DNA of 41,867 bases from Lachnospiraceae bacterium (GTDB taxonomy: Bacteria > Bacillota > Clostridia > Lachnospirales > Lachnospiraceae): positions 1 through 41,867 of the forward strand of contig JAUNAJ010000020.1 in NCBI GenBank assembly GCA_030527645.1, written 5' to 3'. Positions 15,184 to 24,055 of the stretch are shown one piece after another. The position numbers and the translations under genes are program-made. Under the pieces are notes generated by a model. The model did not search any database, was not told the origin of the DNA, and was given only the letters and a program-made list of their open reading frames with translations. The stretch's first letter is position 1, and every line of letters starts with the position of its first letter.

Positions 15184-17175
15184 CTATCGACTTTTTGCGT
15201 CCCGCATATGCTCCTTCAGGGAAAGAAGCTTGTCACGCAGCTCTGCAGCCTGCTCGAAATTCAGCTCCGCAGCAGCGGCCTTCATCTGCTTCTCCAGTTT
15301 TTTTGCCAGCTTCTCCAGTTCCTTCAGAGACATGGACTCCGGATCCTTTTCCAGACGCTGCTCCGTCTCTGCCACATCTCTGGAGATGCTGATCAGATTT
15401 CGGACGCTCTTCTGAACGGTCTTTGGTGTAATGCCGTTGGCTTTATTGTAGGCTTCCTGTGCTTTCCGGCGGCGGGCAGTCTCCTCAAGAGCAACCTTCA
15501 TTGAATCGGTGATCACATCTGCATACATGATGACGTGTCCCTCTGAGTTTCTGGCGGCTCGTCCGATGGTCTGGATCAAAGAGACAGAGGAACGAAGAAA
15601 GCCTTCCTTGTCTGCATCCAGGATTGCTACCAGTGTGATCTCCGGAATATCCAGTCCTTCTCTCAAAAGGTTGATTCCAACCAGAACATCGAATACATCC
15701 AGACGCATATCCCTGATGATCTTTGTCCGCTCCAGGGCATCAATATCGGAGTGCAGGTAGCGCACCCGGATCCCCACCTCTTTCATGTAATCTGTCAGAT
15801 CCTCTGCCATACGCTTGGTCAGCGTGGTGATCAGCACCTTGTGATGAGCAGCCACCTCCTTATTGATCTCCCCGATCAGATCATCAATCTGACCTTCCAC
15901 TGGCCGTACCTCTACTGCTGGGTCCAGAAGACCTGTGGGACGGATGATCTGCTCCGCGCGGAGCAATTCATGGTCTCCTTCATAGACGCCCGGAGTGGCG
16001 GATACAAACAGGATCTGATCAATACGCTCCTCAAATTCTTCGAAATTCAGTGGTCGGTTGTCCTTTGCGGAGGGAAGACGGAAGCCGTAATCCACTAAAG
16101 TGGTTTTTCGGGACTGATCGCCAGAATACATAGCACCGATCTGAGGGATGGTCTTGTGGGACTCATCAATGATGATCAGAAAATCATCAGGAAAGAAATC
16201 CATCAGGGTGTAAGGAGGCTGACCGGGCTCCAATCCGGACATATGGCGGGAGTAATTTTCAATGCCTGAGCAGATGCCCGTCTCCCGGAGCATTTCCACA
16301 TCGAAATTGGTGCGTTCCCGGATCCTCTGTGCCTCCAGCAGTTTATCCTGACTTTTGAAGAAGGTCACCTGCTCCTCCATCTCCTGCTCAATGGCCTTCG
16401 TTGCCTGCAGGATGGTTTCCATGGGTACTACGTAGTGAGAAGCCGGGGAAATAGCGCAGTAATTCAGAGAACTGCGGATCTCGCCTGTCAGAACATCCAC
16501 CTCAAGGATCCGGTCGATCTCGTCACCAAAGAATTCCACACGGACGGCAATATCCGTCTCCTGTGCAGGAATGATCTCCAGTACATCGCCCCGTACCCGG
16601 AAGGTGCCGCGGTGGAAATCAATCTCATTTCTCTCATATTGGATGTCGATCAGTTCGCGGATCACATCATCCCGGTCCTTCTGCATCCCCGGACGCAGTG
16701 CGATCACCATTTTCTCATAGTCCTTCGGACTTCCCAAACCGTATATGCAGGATACGCTGGAGATTACGATCACGTCCCTCCGTTCAATCAGGGAAGAAGT
16801 GGCAGAAAGACGGAGCTTGTCGATCTCATCGTTTCTGGAGGAATCCTTGGCAATATAGGTATCGGAGGAGGGGACATAGGCCTCCGGCTGATAATAATCG
16901 TAATAGGACACAAAGTATTCCACAGCATTGTGAGGAAAGAATTCCCTGAATTCACCGTACAGCTGAGCAGCAAGTGTTTTGTTATGGGCAATGATCAGGG
17001 TAGGCTTGTTCAGCTGCTGAATCACATTGGCCATGGTGAAGGTCTTGCCGGAGCCTGTAACTCCAAGAAGCGTTTCACACTGATTTCCCGCACGAAAACC
17101 ATCCACCAGCTTCTGAATCGCCTGGGGCTGATCGCCGGTAGGAGCATATTCCGATACTAATTCAAAATGGTCCAT
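15184..17175 (-). CDS. uvrB: Excinuclease ABC subunit B (UvrB)
   Basis: A 663-residue full-length UvrB. Walker A GVTGSGKT is at residues 38-45, the beta-hairpin contains [12 protein letters not shown], and helicase motifs include IIDESHKT and [11 protein letters not shown]-terminal UVR motif (about 625-660, [22 protein letters not shown]) binds UvrC. It loads on damaged DNA after UvrA and recruits UvrC for nucleotide excision repair. A LexA box and a good promoter lie upstream, so it is DNA-damage inducible. The gene is monocistronic here. Confidence 0.98.
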   Translation of the reverse strand: MDHFELVSEYAPTGDQPQAIQKLVDGFRAGNQCETLLGVTGSGKTFTMANVIQQLNKPTLIIAHNKTLAAQLYGEFREFFPHNAVEYFVSYYDYYQPEAYVPSSDTYIAKDSSRNDEIDKLRLSATSSLIERRDVIVISSVSCIYGLGSPKDYEKMVIALRPGMQKDRDDVIRELIDIQYERNEIDFHRGTFRVRGDVLEIIPAQETDIAVRVEFFGDEIDRILEVDVLTGEIRSSLNYCAISPASHYVVPMETILQATKAIEQEMEEQVTFFKSQDKLLEAQRIRERTNFDVEMLRETGICSGIENYSRHMSGLEPGQPPYTLMDFFPDDFLIIIDESHKTIPQIGAMYSGDQSRKTTLVDYGFRLPSAKDNRPLNFEEFEERIDQILFVSATPGVYEGDHELLRAEQIIRPTGLLDPAVEVRPVEGQIDDLIGEINKEVAAHHKVLITTLTKRMAEDLTDYMKEVGIRVRYLHSDIDALERTKIIRDMRLDVFDVLVGINLLREGLDIPEITLVAILDADKEGFLRSSVSLIQTIGRAARNSEGHVIMYADVITDSMKVALEETARRRKAQEAYNKANGITPKTVQKSVRNLISISRDVAETEQRLEKDPESMSLKELEKLAKKLEKQMKAAAAELNFEQAAELRDKLLSLKEHMRDAKSR

Positions 17176-17264
17176 ACACTGTTCCTTTCATGGCAGTAGG
17201 ATCACACCCGCTTCTGCAGGGGCGTGATCACAAGAGCGACGTGCATTCTGTCGGATACTTGTCC

Positions 17265-17276
17265 GAACTACTGTTC
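17265..17276. promoter_or_regulatory. LexA (SOS) box for uvrB
   Basis: GAACTACTGTTC matches the Gram-positive LexA/DinR consensus GAACnnnnGTTC exactly. It lies just downstream of the predicted uvrB start (about 17279, minus strand), where repressor would block transcription. Confidence 0.85.
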
Positions 17277-17285
17277 TTTTTTGGT

Positions 17286-17314
17286 ATTATAGCAAATGGA
17301 AAACTTCTTGTAAA
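17286..17314 (-). promoter_or_regulatory. uvrB promoter (minus strand)
   Basis: Read on the minus strand: TTTACA (17314-17309), 17-nt spacer, TATAAT (17291-17286). Confidence 0.85.
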
Positions 17315-17324
17315 TGCACATTTC

Positions 17325-17353
17325 TTGCAAAGATTGACGCAATCGGCTACAAT
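17325..17353 (+). promoter_or_regulatory. Promoter of the murE-like/VWA/MoxR/glgA operon
   Basis: TTGCAA (17325-17330), 17-nt spacer, TACAAT (17348-17353). It diverges from the uvrB promoter only 11 nt away. Confidence 0.75.
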
Positions 17354-17440
17354 GAAGGGAATAAAGGACTGATGCAGCCGGTATTCGAAACTTCTGCATC
17401 ATTTTTTAAGAGAAATACCAATCATCTTCAGGAGAATAAT

Positions 17441-18934
17441 ATGACTCAATATACGTGGAATGAATACAGGCAGTTACTGAAAGACAGCGGACAGCTGACC
17501 TCCTTTCGTGATCCGGATGAGAACTGCAGCATACTGCAGCTGACCTATGAATCCGGAAAGGTTAGGCCGGGCTGTCTTTTTGTATGCAAGGGAGCTGCAT
17601 TTAAGAAAGCCTATCTGGAGGATGCTCTTGCGAAGGGGGCAGTGGGCTATGTCAGCGAAACGGATTATGAGATCCCCGGTATTCCTTTCCTGCTTGTGCA
17701 GGAGATCAGAGAGGCGATGCCGCTGCTGGCGAAAAAATTTTACTGTGCACCGGATGAGGAGCTTACCATTGCAGCGCTGACAGGCACCAAGGGAAAAACC
17801 ACAACCGCATATTTTCTGAAGGCATTGATGGATCAGGCAATGGAACGAAAAGGAAGACCCGAGAGCGGACTCCTTTCCACAGTGGAGGTGTACGACGGGG
17901 TAACTCGGGAAGGCTCCAGCATTACAACGCCTGAATCCATGGAACTATACAGGCATTTCAGAAATGCTGCGGATTCCGGCATCTCACATCTGACCATGGA
18001 GGTGTCCAGTCAGGCGCTGAAGTATCATCGTGTACAGGGAATTCCCTTCGAAATCGGAGTGTTCCTGAATATTTCCGAGGATCATATCAGCCCGGTAGAG
18101 CATCCGGATTTTGAAGATTATTTCCGGTCAAAGCTTTCACTGTTTTCCCAGGTGAGAACTGCTGTGATCAACAGAAATGCCGACCACTATGAAGAGATAC
18201 GGACTGCGGCTGAGGCAGCGGAGCAGGTGGTGACCTTCGGAACAGATCCGGCAGCGGATGTGGCTGCATATGATATTGGAACCAGCGGGGGAAAAATCGT
18301 TTTTCGTGTAAAGACCGAAAGCTTTGATGAACCCTTCACACTGGCCATGCACGGTCTCTTTAATGTGGAGAATGCCCTGGCGGCGATCGCTGTCGGCACT
18401 GTGCTTGGGTTTGAGGTTTCCGATATGCAGCGGGCTCTGGCCGAGGTACAGGTCGGCGGACGTATGGAGGAGTATGTCAGTGAGGACGGAAACATTCATG
18501 TCATTGTAGATTATGCCCACAACGGATTAAGCTTTCGAAGAATTTTTGAATCAGCCGACAAGGAGTTTCCGGGCGCAGAAAAGACAGTTGTATTTGGATG
18601 TCCCGGAGATAAGGCCCTTAATAGACGGGGGGATATGGGAGAAGCTGCTTCGGAATCCTGTGTTCGAGCTTATCTGACCGCAGATGATCCGGGATCCGAG
18701 ACGGTGGAGGAAATCTGTGCACAGATTGCTGCACATATGGATGAGAGCCGCTGCAGCTGGGAATGTATTCCGGACAGGGCAAAGGCGATTGAAACAGCCA
18801 TAGACAGGATCAGGAAAGAGGGACGGCCTGCTGTTCTTCTTGTTCTGGGAAAGGGAAGTGAGCATGCCCAGAAAATAGGCGGCAGATCCGTTCCCTATGA
18901 ATCAGATGCAGCTGTTGTGAAGAGATATCTGTGA
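17441..18934 (+). CDS. murE: MurE-family UDP-N-acetylmuramyl-tripeptide synthetase-like ligase
   Basis: A 497-residue Mur ligase. An N-terminal uridine-binding domain (1-105) is followed by the ATPase domain with TGTKGKTT (114-121) and the NISEDHISPVEHPD segment, then the C-terminal domain with VVFGCPGDKALNRRGDMGEAA. The family joins the third peptide residue to UDP-MurNAc-L-Ala-D-Glu. The diagnostic DNPR (diaminopimelate) motif is replaced by DDPGSE, so the amino acid substrate is unclear. It lies outside any mur/dcw cluster and heads an operon with VWA, MoxR and glgA genes. It may be a paralogue. AGGAGA precedes ATG 17441; upstream in-frame starts lack ribosome sites. Confidence 0.85.
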   Translation: MTQYTWNEYRQLLKDSGQLTSFRDPDENCSILQLTYESGKVRPGCLFVCKGAAFKKAYLEDALAKGAVGYVSETDYEIPGIPFLLVQEIREAMPLLAKKFYCAPDEELTIAALTGTKGKTTTAYFLKALMDQAMERKGRPESGLLSTVEVYDGVTREGSSITTPESMELYRHFRNAADSGISHLTMEVSSQALKYHRVQGIPFEIGVFLNISEDHISPVEHPDFEDYFRSKLSLFSQVRTAVINRNADHYEEIRTAAEAAEQVVTFGTDPAADVAAYDIGTSGGKIVFRVKTESFDEPFTLAMHGLFNVENALAAIAVGTVLGFEVSDMQRALAEVQVGGRMEEYVSEDGNIHVIVDYAHNGLSFRRIFESADKEFPGAEKTVVFGCPGDKALNRRGDMGEAASESCVRAYLTADDPGSETVEEICAQIAAHMDESRCSWECIPDRAKAIETAIDRIRKEGRPAVLLVLGKGSEHAQKIGGRSVPYESDAAVVKRYL

Positions 18935-18944
18935 GAATTCTGCC

Positions 18945-20753
18945 ATGAGAGACGAACAGGATGTTTATGAGGAATTTACAAGCGCACGCAGGGAAGCACA
19001 AAAGCTGGAAGCGGCGCTGGAACTGCTTCGTCCCGGAGCGGGATTTTCCGATCAGGTGCGGGAGGAATTCGTCCGCTATCTGATCTGGAGAAAAAGACCC
19101 GCGGTCCAGTATCTGATTCGAAACGGAGATCTGGGACGCCTGCGTGAATTGAAAAAAATGGGATGGCTGGAGGAACAGTATCTGGAAAGCTATCGTGAGC
19201 TTGCCATTACCTGCAGGGAGACGGAGATCTGGTCCTGGCTGGTGACGGCGGGAATACCTGAGCCGAAACAGGATGCAGCAGAGCATACTTCCGTTCAGTC
19301 AGAAGAATCGGGAAGTATGTCTGAAAAAGCCGACAGGAACGAATCCGTTTCGTCAGAGACAGTCGGGAAAGACAGCGAAGTAAAGACTGAAGAAGCGTCT
19401 GCTGCGGAGAACACCGATGAGGCAGAGAAACAGCTTTGCAGAAGGGTCTGGAAACTGACGATAAAAAATCTCAGAATGAAGCTGCCCGGACTGTCAGAGG
19501 CATTGTCGGGACTTGATTTTCGGCCGGAGCTTCAGATCGATACCATTGCCTGTGACGGATTTACGGTCTTTTACAGGCCGGAATTTCTGCTGGATACCTT
19601 CCGGTGCAGTGCCGGAGATCTGGAGAGGATTCTTCTGCACTTGATCCTTCACAATATGTATCTGCATCCCCTGCTGATGCGCGGGCGCAGTGAAAGGCAC
19701 TGGAATCTTGCCTGCGATCTTACCGTGGAACGCATGCTGGACAGCTGGAATATTCGGGGACTGGGGCGCCCCGGAGCCGATTACCGCAGCTATCTGCTGA
19801 AGGAGCTGAAGCTTCCCAGGCACTGGACAGGTACAGAGGCCATGTATGATATTCTCATGAAACAGTATCCGAATATGGAGCAGCTGAAGAAGCTGGAGGA
19901 ACTGTACAGGCTGGATGATCACTGCAAATGGATCGTGTACCGGCCGAAACAGGAGGAAGATTTCAGAATGCAGGGTCAGTCCGGGGAAGAAGGCCGGAGC
20001 TCGCAGGGAGACGGAAAGGCCTTTCTTGAGAAATGGGAACATCTGCGGAAGGAATGGAATCCTCAGATGGGAGAAGAGCATAACCGGGCAGGAAATCAGG
20101 CAGGATCAAAAAGCCAGAAGGCAGCTGTCAGGAAAAAAAGTGATTACGATTACCGCAGCTTTCTGGAGGAATTCATGGTCTGCCAGGAGGAAGTAGAGCT
20201 GGATCTTGACAGTATGGACTATCTGCCCTACTGGTACAGCCGGAATCACTACAGGGACATTGTTCTGATTGAGCCCCTGGAATATAAAGAGGTCCATAAG
20301 CTGGATGAGATGGTGATCGCCATTGATACATCCGGTTCCTGCTCCGGCAGGATCGTCCGGCAGTTTCTGCAGGAAACCTGGTCGATCCTTACTGAGAGCG
20401 GCAATTTCTTTAAAAAAATGCATGTCCATATCATCCAGTGTGATTCTGCCATTCAGGAGCATGTGGTGGTACATTCCCGGGAGGAGTTCCAGGACTATAT
20501 GGATCATGTAACAATAAAGGGACTGGGAGGAACGGATTTTCGGCCTGTTTTTGAACTGGTGCAGAAGCTGATCGATGAGAAGGAGCTGCTGAATCTGAAA
20601 GCCCTGCTCTATTTTACGGACGGTGACGGAGTCTATCCGAAGGATCCGCCGTCATTTGAGACAGCATTTATTTTCTTGAATCAGTTCTATGAAAAACAGA
20701 AAATACCGGAGTGGGGAATTCGTCTGAACCTCGGTTTGAAGCTGGAGGAATAA
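18945..20753 (+). CDS. VWA-like domain protein (DUF2201 type), MoxR partner
   Basis: A 602-residue protein. A helical N terminus (about 1-105) is followed by an acidic, low-complexity linker (about 110-160) and a DUF2201 N-terminal metallopeptidase-like segment (about 165-300). There the usual HExxH reads HLILH, so the catalytic Glu is lost; the WNLACDLTVERML motif is kept. A charged linker (about 330-395) leads to a C-terminal VWA domain with a complete MIDAS set: DTSGS from residue 461, GGTDFRP, and TDGDG. Such proteins work with MoxR ATPases as metal-dependent substrate adaptors. The gene ends 3 nt before the MoxR gene. Its ribosome site is weak, 10 nt after the MurE-like stop. Confidence 0.87.
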   Translation: MRDEQDVYEEFTSARREAQKLEAALELLRPGAGFSDQVREEFVRYLIWRKRPAVQYLIRNGDLGRLRELKKMGWLEEQYLESYRELAITCRETEIWSWLVTAGIPEPKQDAAEHTSVQSEESGSMSEKADRNESVSSETVGKDSEVKTEEASAAENTDEAEKQLCRRVWKLTIKNLRMKLPGLSEALSGLDFRPELQIDTIACDGFTVFYRPEFLLDTFRCSAGDLERILLHLILHNMYLHPLLMRGRSERHWNLACDLTVERMLDSWNIRGLGRPGADYRSYLLKELKLPRHWTGTEAMYDILMKQYPNMEQLKKLEELYRLDDHCKWIVYRPKQEEDFRMQGQSGEEGRSSQGDGKAFLEKWEHLRKEWNPQMGEEHNRAGNQAGSKSQKAAVRKKSDYDYRSFLEEFMVCQEEVELDLDSMDYLPYWYSRNHYRDIVLIEPLEYKEVHKLDEMVIAIDTSGSCSGRIVRQFLQETWSILTESGNFFKKMHVHIIQCDSAIQEHVVVHSREEFQDYMDHVTIKGLGGTDFRPVFELVQKLIDEKELLNLKALLYFTDGDGVYPKDPPSFETAFIFLNQFYEKQKIPEWGIRLNLGLKLEE

Positions 20754-20756
20754 ATC

Positions 20757-22283
20757 ATGAATATTCAGGAAGCAAAGGATGAGATCATCCGTACTGTCAG
20801 GATCTATACTGCTAAGAATGATAAGGGACAGTACAGAATTCCGGCGGTGCATCAGAGACCGATCCTGCTGATCGGTCCGCCGGGAATCGGAAAAACAGCA
20901 ATCATGCGTCAGGCTGCAGAAGCCTGTCAGGTAGGTCTGGTATCCTACACGATCACGCATCATACCAGGCAGAGTGCGGTAGGTCTTCCGGTTGTTACTA
21001 CGAGAACCTACGGAGGCAGAGAGGTCTCCGTGACGGAGTATACCATGTCAGAGATCGTCGCATCTGTCTATGAATGCATCGAGCAGACCGGAAATCCGGA
21101 GGGAATTCTTTTTATCGATGAGATTAACTGCGTGTCTGAGACACTGACCCCCACCATGCTGCAGTTTCTGCAGAATAAAACCTTCGGCACCCATCGCGTT
21201 CCTGAGGGCTGGATCATAGTGGCGGCAGGAAATCCGCCGGAGTATAACCGTTCGGCACGTATGTTTGATATAGTTACTCTGGACAGGGTGAAGAGTATCA
21301 CCGTTGAAGTGGATTTCCCCGTGTGGAAAAGATATGCATCCCTGACGGGAGTGCACAGTGCAATTCTCTCCTACCTTTCCTCGAAGACTCAGAATTTTTA
21401 CTATATAGAAGAATCCAGAGGGGATCGGGATTTTGTCACAGCAAGAGGCTGGGAAGATCTGTCCATCCTTCTGAAAGCCTATGAAGAGGAAGAACTGCCG
21501 ATTACTCTGCCGGTCATTCAGGAATACATACACAGCAGCAGGATCGCTTCCGACTTTGCTGCCTATTATCAGATGTATACCGGATATAAAAAGGAATATG
21601 CACCCCAGAATATTCTTGCAGGCACGTTGGAGAAGACAGAGCTTGTAAGACAGCAGCAGCTTCTGGGAAGTGCCATGCCGGATGAACAGTACAGTATCCT
21701 TCAGATGCTTCTGTCAGAGCTTCATCGCCTGGCGGGAAGCTACGAACAGGAGCATATATTCCTGAAACGCCGGAAGGAGGTTTTGTCACAGATCAGAGCG
21801 AGTGCAGATCGCCGGAAGGAGATGGCGGCTGTTCCTTTGCTGGAGCAGTTTCTTGAACAGTTTGACAATGCGCTGCACATTCGGGATGAACACCGGCTGA
21901 TCTCCGAGGAGGAACGGAAGAGAGAAGAAGCAGTGCTTGTTTTTTACAATGACTGTATGTATCAGCTGCGAGGAAGAAGAACCGGGGACACTTCGGAGGC
22001 ACTTGTATTCCTTGAAAACCGGCTTGCTCAGGCAGAAAATGATCTGGAGCAGGAGGCAGCAGGTCTGTCCGCAATGGTGGAACGGGCACTTGCCTTTCTT
22101 GAGGAAGCTCTGGGAGAAGGGGAAATGCTGGGATATTTCATGACATCCCTTTCTCAGAATCCATCCGCGGCGCGTTTCCTGGGAGCGCACCCCGGAAAAC
22201 GGTTCCTGAAGCATCTGGAGCTGATGAACGCAGTGGACGAAGAAGCAGAGCTAAAGAGGCAGATTGAAGAAATTAGGAGGTAA
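20757..22283 (+). CDS. MoxR-type AAA+ ATPase
   Basis: A 508-residue protein. Walker A is GPPGIGKT (about residues 40-47) and Walker B ILFIDEIN (about 117-124), with sensor-1 VAAGNPPEYN and an arginine-rich region after it. The C-terminal 200 residues are helical and charged, with a likely coiled coil (EERKREEAVLVFYND to LAQAENDLEQEAA). MoxR ATPases paired with VWA proteins act as chaperones or activators of enzyme complexes. The immediate upstream VWA/DUF2201 gene is the expected partner. The client may be the flanking MurE-like ligase or glycogen synthase; that is inference. Confidence 0.9.
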   Translation: MNIQEAKDEIIRTVRIYTAKNDKGQYRIPAVHQRPILLIGPPGIGKTAIMRQAAEACQVGLVSYTITHHTRQSAVGLPVVTTRTYGGREVSVTEYTMSEIVASVYECIEQTGNPEGILFIDEINCVSETLTPTMLQFLQNKTFGTHRVPEGWIIVAAGNPPEYNRSARMFDIVTLDRVKSITVEVDFPVWKRYASLTGVHSAILSYLSSKTQNFYYIEESRGDRDFVTARGWEDLSILLKAYEEEELPITLPVIQEYIHSSRIASDFAAYYQMYTGYKKEYAPQNILAGTLEKTELVRQQQLLGSAMPDEQYSILQMLLSELHRLAGSYEQEHIFLKRRKEVLSQIRASADRRKEMAAVPLLEQFLEQFDNALHIRDEHRLISEEERKREEAVLVFYNDCMYQLRGRRTGDTSEALVFLENRLAQAENDLEQEAAGLSAMVERALAFLEEALGEGEMLGYFMTSLSQNPSAARFLGAHPGKRFLKHLELMNAVDEEAELKRQIEEIRR

Positions 22284-22290
22284 TACAGGA

Positions 22291-23736
22291 ATGAAGAACA
22301 TACTCTTTGCGGCATCTGAATGCGTGCCGTTCATAAAAACAGGAGGTCTGGCTGATGTGGCGGGATCTCTGCCAAAGGAGTTTCAGCGAGAATATTTTGA
22401 CTGCAGGGTAGTGCTTCCCCGCTATGCAGGGATCAAGGAGAAGTACAGAGAGCAGATGGAGTTCGTAACCAGTTTTTACATGGATCTGAACTGGAGAGAT
22501 CAGTACGTAGGCATATTTTCGCTGGTGCAGGACGGGATCACCTTTTATTTTATTGATAATGAAGATCATTTCGGCGGTGATAAGCCTTATGCCGGAATGC
22601 CCTGGGATCTGGAGAAATTTGCATTTTTCTCCAAGGCAGTTCTGTCCATGCTGCCTCTGATCGATTTTCATCCGGATGTGATCCACTGCCATGACTGGCA
22701 GACCGGACTGATACCTGTATATCTGAATGAGCGATTCCAGGGCAATGAATTCTATCACGGTATGAAATCTGTCATGACCATTCACAATCTGAAGTTCCAG
22801 GGGGTATGGACGATGTCCGATATGAAGAATATCACCGGTCTGTCCGATTATTATTTTACCCCCGATAAGCTGGAATTCAAGGGTGATGGAAGCTTTCTGA
22901 AGGGTGGTCTTGTCTATGCCGATGCGATCACTACCGTAAGCAATACCTATGCAGAGGAGATCAAAACGCCCTTCTACGGCGAAGGACTGGACGGTCTGAT
23001 GCAGGCAAGAGCCAAGGATCTCCGGGGGATCGTGAACGGAATCGATTATACAGATTACGATCCTGAGCATGATCCTATGATCTTCAGGCATTACAATGCA
23101 AAAAGCTTCCGCAGGGAGAAGAAGGTGAATAAGACAGAGCTTCAGAAAAAGCTTGGTCTGGAGGTGGATGCAGGGAAAATGATGATCGGCATTGTTTCCC
23201 GTCTGACCGATCAGAAGGGCTTTGACCTGATTGCCTATATGATGGAGGAACTCTGCCAGGACGATATCCAGCTGGTCATTCTTGGAACGGGAGAAGAAAG
23301 ATACGAAAATATGTTCCGTCATTTTGCATGGAAATATGACAGTAAGGTATCTGCCAATATTTTTTATTCAGAGGAACTGTCCCACCAGATCTATGCTGCC
23401 TGTGATGCATTTCTCATGCCCTCTCTGTTTGAGCCCTGCGGCCTGAGCCAGCTGATGAGTCTTCGTTATGGCACGATTCCGATCGTGCGTGAAACGGGCG
23501 GACTGAAGGATACCGTTCAGCCCTACAATGAATATGAGGGAACAGGAACCGGCTTCTCCTTTGCCAATTACAATGCGCATGAAATGCTGGGTACGGTTCG
23601 CTATGCGGAGCGTATCTACTATGATCGTAAACGGGAATGGAATAAGATCGCAGATCGGGCCATGGCCGCAGACTTCTCCTGGGGAGCATCTGCCAAACAG
23701 TACCAGGAGCTGTATGACTGGCTGATCGGATATTGA
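22291..23736 (+). CDS. glgA: Glycogen synthase (ADP-glucose type)
   Basis: A 481-residue GT5 enzyme. The N-terminal ADP-glucose binding motif KTGGLADV is at residues 16-23. The conserved HCHDWQTGLIP, MTIHNLKFQGVW and TTVSNTYAEEI segments follow, and the C-terminal lobe has SLFEPCGLSQLMSLRYGTIPIVRETGGL. It extends alpha-1,4-glucan chains from ADP-glucose in the cytosol. AGGAGG is 13 nt before ATG 22291, so spacing is long; a TTG nine codons upstream overlaps the MoxR end and is less likely. Other glg genes are not adjacent. Confidence 0.96.
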   Translation: MKNILFAASECVPFIKTGGLADVAGSLPKEFQREYFDCRVVLPRYAGIKEKYREQMEFVTSFYMDLNWRDQYVGIFSLVQDGITFYFIDNEDHFGGDKPYAGMPWDLEKFAFFSKAVLSMLPLIDFHPDVIHCHDWQTGLIPVYLNERFQGNEFYHGMKSVMTIHNLKFQGVWTMSDMKNITGLSDYYFTPDKLEFKGDGSFLKGGLVYADAITTVSNTYAEEIKTPFYGEGLDGLMQARAKDLRGIVNGIDYTDYDPEHDPMIFRHYNAKSFRREKKVNKTELQKKLGLEVDAGKMMIGIVSRLTDQKGFDLIAYMMEELCQDDIQLVILGTGEERYENMFRHFAWKYDSKVSANIFYSEELSHQIYAACDAFLMPSLFEPCGLSQLMSLRYGTIPIVRETGGLKDTVQPYNEYEGTGTGFSFANYNAHEMLGTVRYAERIYYDRKREWNKIADRAMAADFSWGASAKQYQELYDWLIGY

Positions 23737-23767
23737 TGATCAGCGTATTTTACATACTGTTACAAGC

Positions 23768-23812
23768 TTCAAAACAAAGAGAACATCCGGCGGATGTTCT
23801 CTTTGTTTTGAA
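23768..23812. terminator. glgA terminator: 21-bp perfect hairpin
   Basis: A perfect 21-bp stem (23768-23788 with 23792-23812) around a GGC loop, with T-rich 3' arm CTTTGTTTTG. The upper part matches the hairpin at 10238-10258. It ends glgA transcription and is symmetrical enough to act in both directions. Confidence 0.8.
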
Positions 23813-23820
23813 AGCGGATC

Positions 23821-23879
23821 CCCTGAACAGGTACATGTACGCTGCTGTTCATCCGTTCAGGGAGAACTTGCATGTACCT
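23821..23879 (+). other. Pseudoknot-capable segment upstream of recA
   Basis: Two interleaved inverted repeats: CCCTGAAC (23821-23828) with GTTCAGGG (23855-23862), and AGGTACATG (23829-23837) with CATGTACCT (23871-23879). The order a-b-a'-b' is that of an H-type pseudoknot. It lies before the recA promoter, so in the recA mRNA only if transcribed from further upstream. Confidence 0.4.
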
Positions 23880-23909
23880 CTTTGTACAAAGATTGTTCGT
23901 GTTTTGCAG

Positions 23910-23938
23910 TTGACAAGAAGAGCCGGATGTACTATTAT
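23910..23938 (+). promoter_or_regulatory. recA promoter
   Basis: TTGACA (23910-23915), 17-nt spacer, TATTAT (23933-23938). An 11-bp inverted repeat, TGTTCGTGTTT (23894-23904) and AAACACGAACA (23947-23957), flanks it. Confidence 0.88.
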
Positions 23939-23952
23939 TGATTCAGAAACAC

Positions 23953-23964
23953 GAACATCTGTTC
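23953..23964. promoter_or_regulatory. LexA (SOS) box for recA
   Basis: GAACATCTGTTC matches GAACnnnnGTTC exactly, with C before it. It lies just downstream of the predicted recA start. Confidence 0.88.
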
Positions 23965-23995
23965 TTGAAGGCGTAAAGAACAGCTTGCATAAGAT

Positions 23996-24022
23996 GTAAC
24001 TATTCAGGCTCTGAATAGTTAC
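23996..24022 (+). other. 12-bp perfect hairpin in the recA 5' UTR
   Basis: GTAACTATTCAG (23996-24007), loop GCT, CTGAATAGTTAC (24011-24022). There is no U-tract, and the ribosome site AAGGAG begins about 20 nt later. It may be an mRNA-stabilising structure. Confidence 0.55.
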
Positions 24023-24055
24023 CGTAAGATCATACATAGAAGGAGATATCAGAAA

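Noticed and set aside
16435-17160. A 241-codon open frame on the plus strand opposite uvrB
   Set aside because: It is the antisense of a highly conserved gene, has no ribosome site and no recognisable domain.
22273-23322. A 349-codon open frame on the minus strand opposite glgA
   Set aside because: Antisense to glgA, with no ribosome site and no recognisable motifs.
23733-23999. An 88-codon frame between glgA and recA
   Set aside because: It runs through the glgA terminator, the inverted repeats, the recA promoter and the LexA box, and has no good ribosome site.
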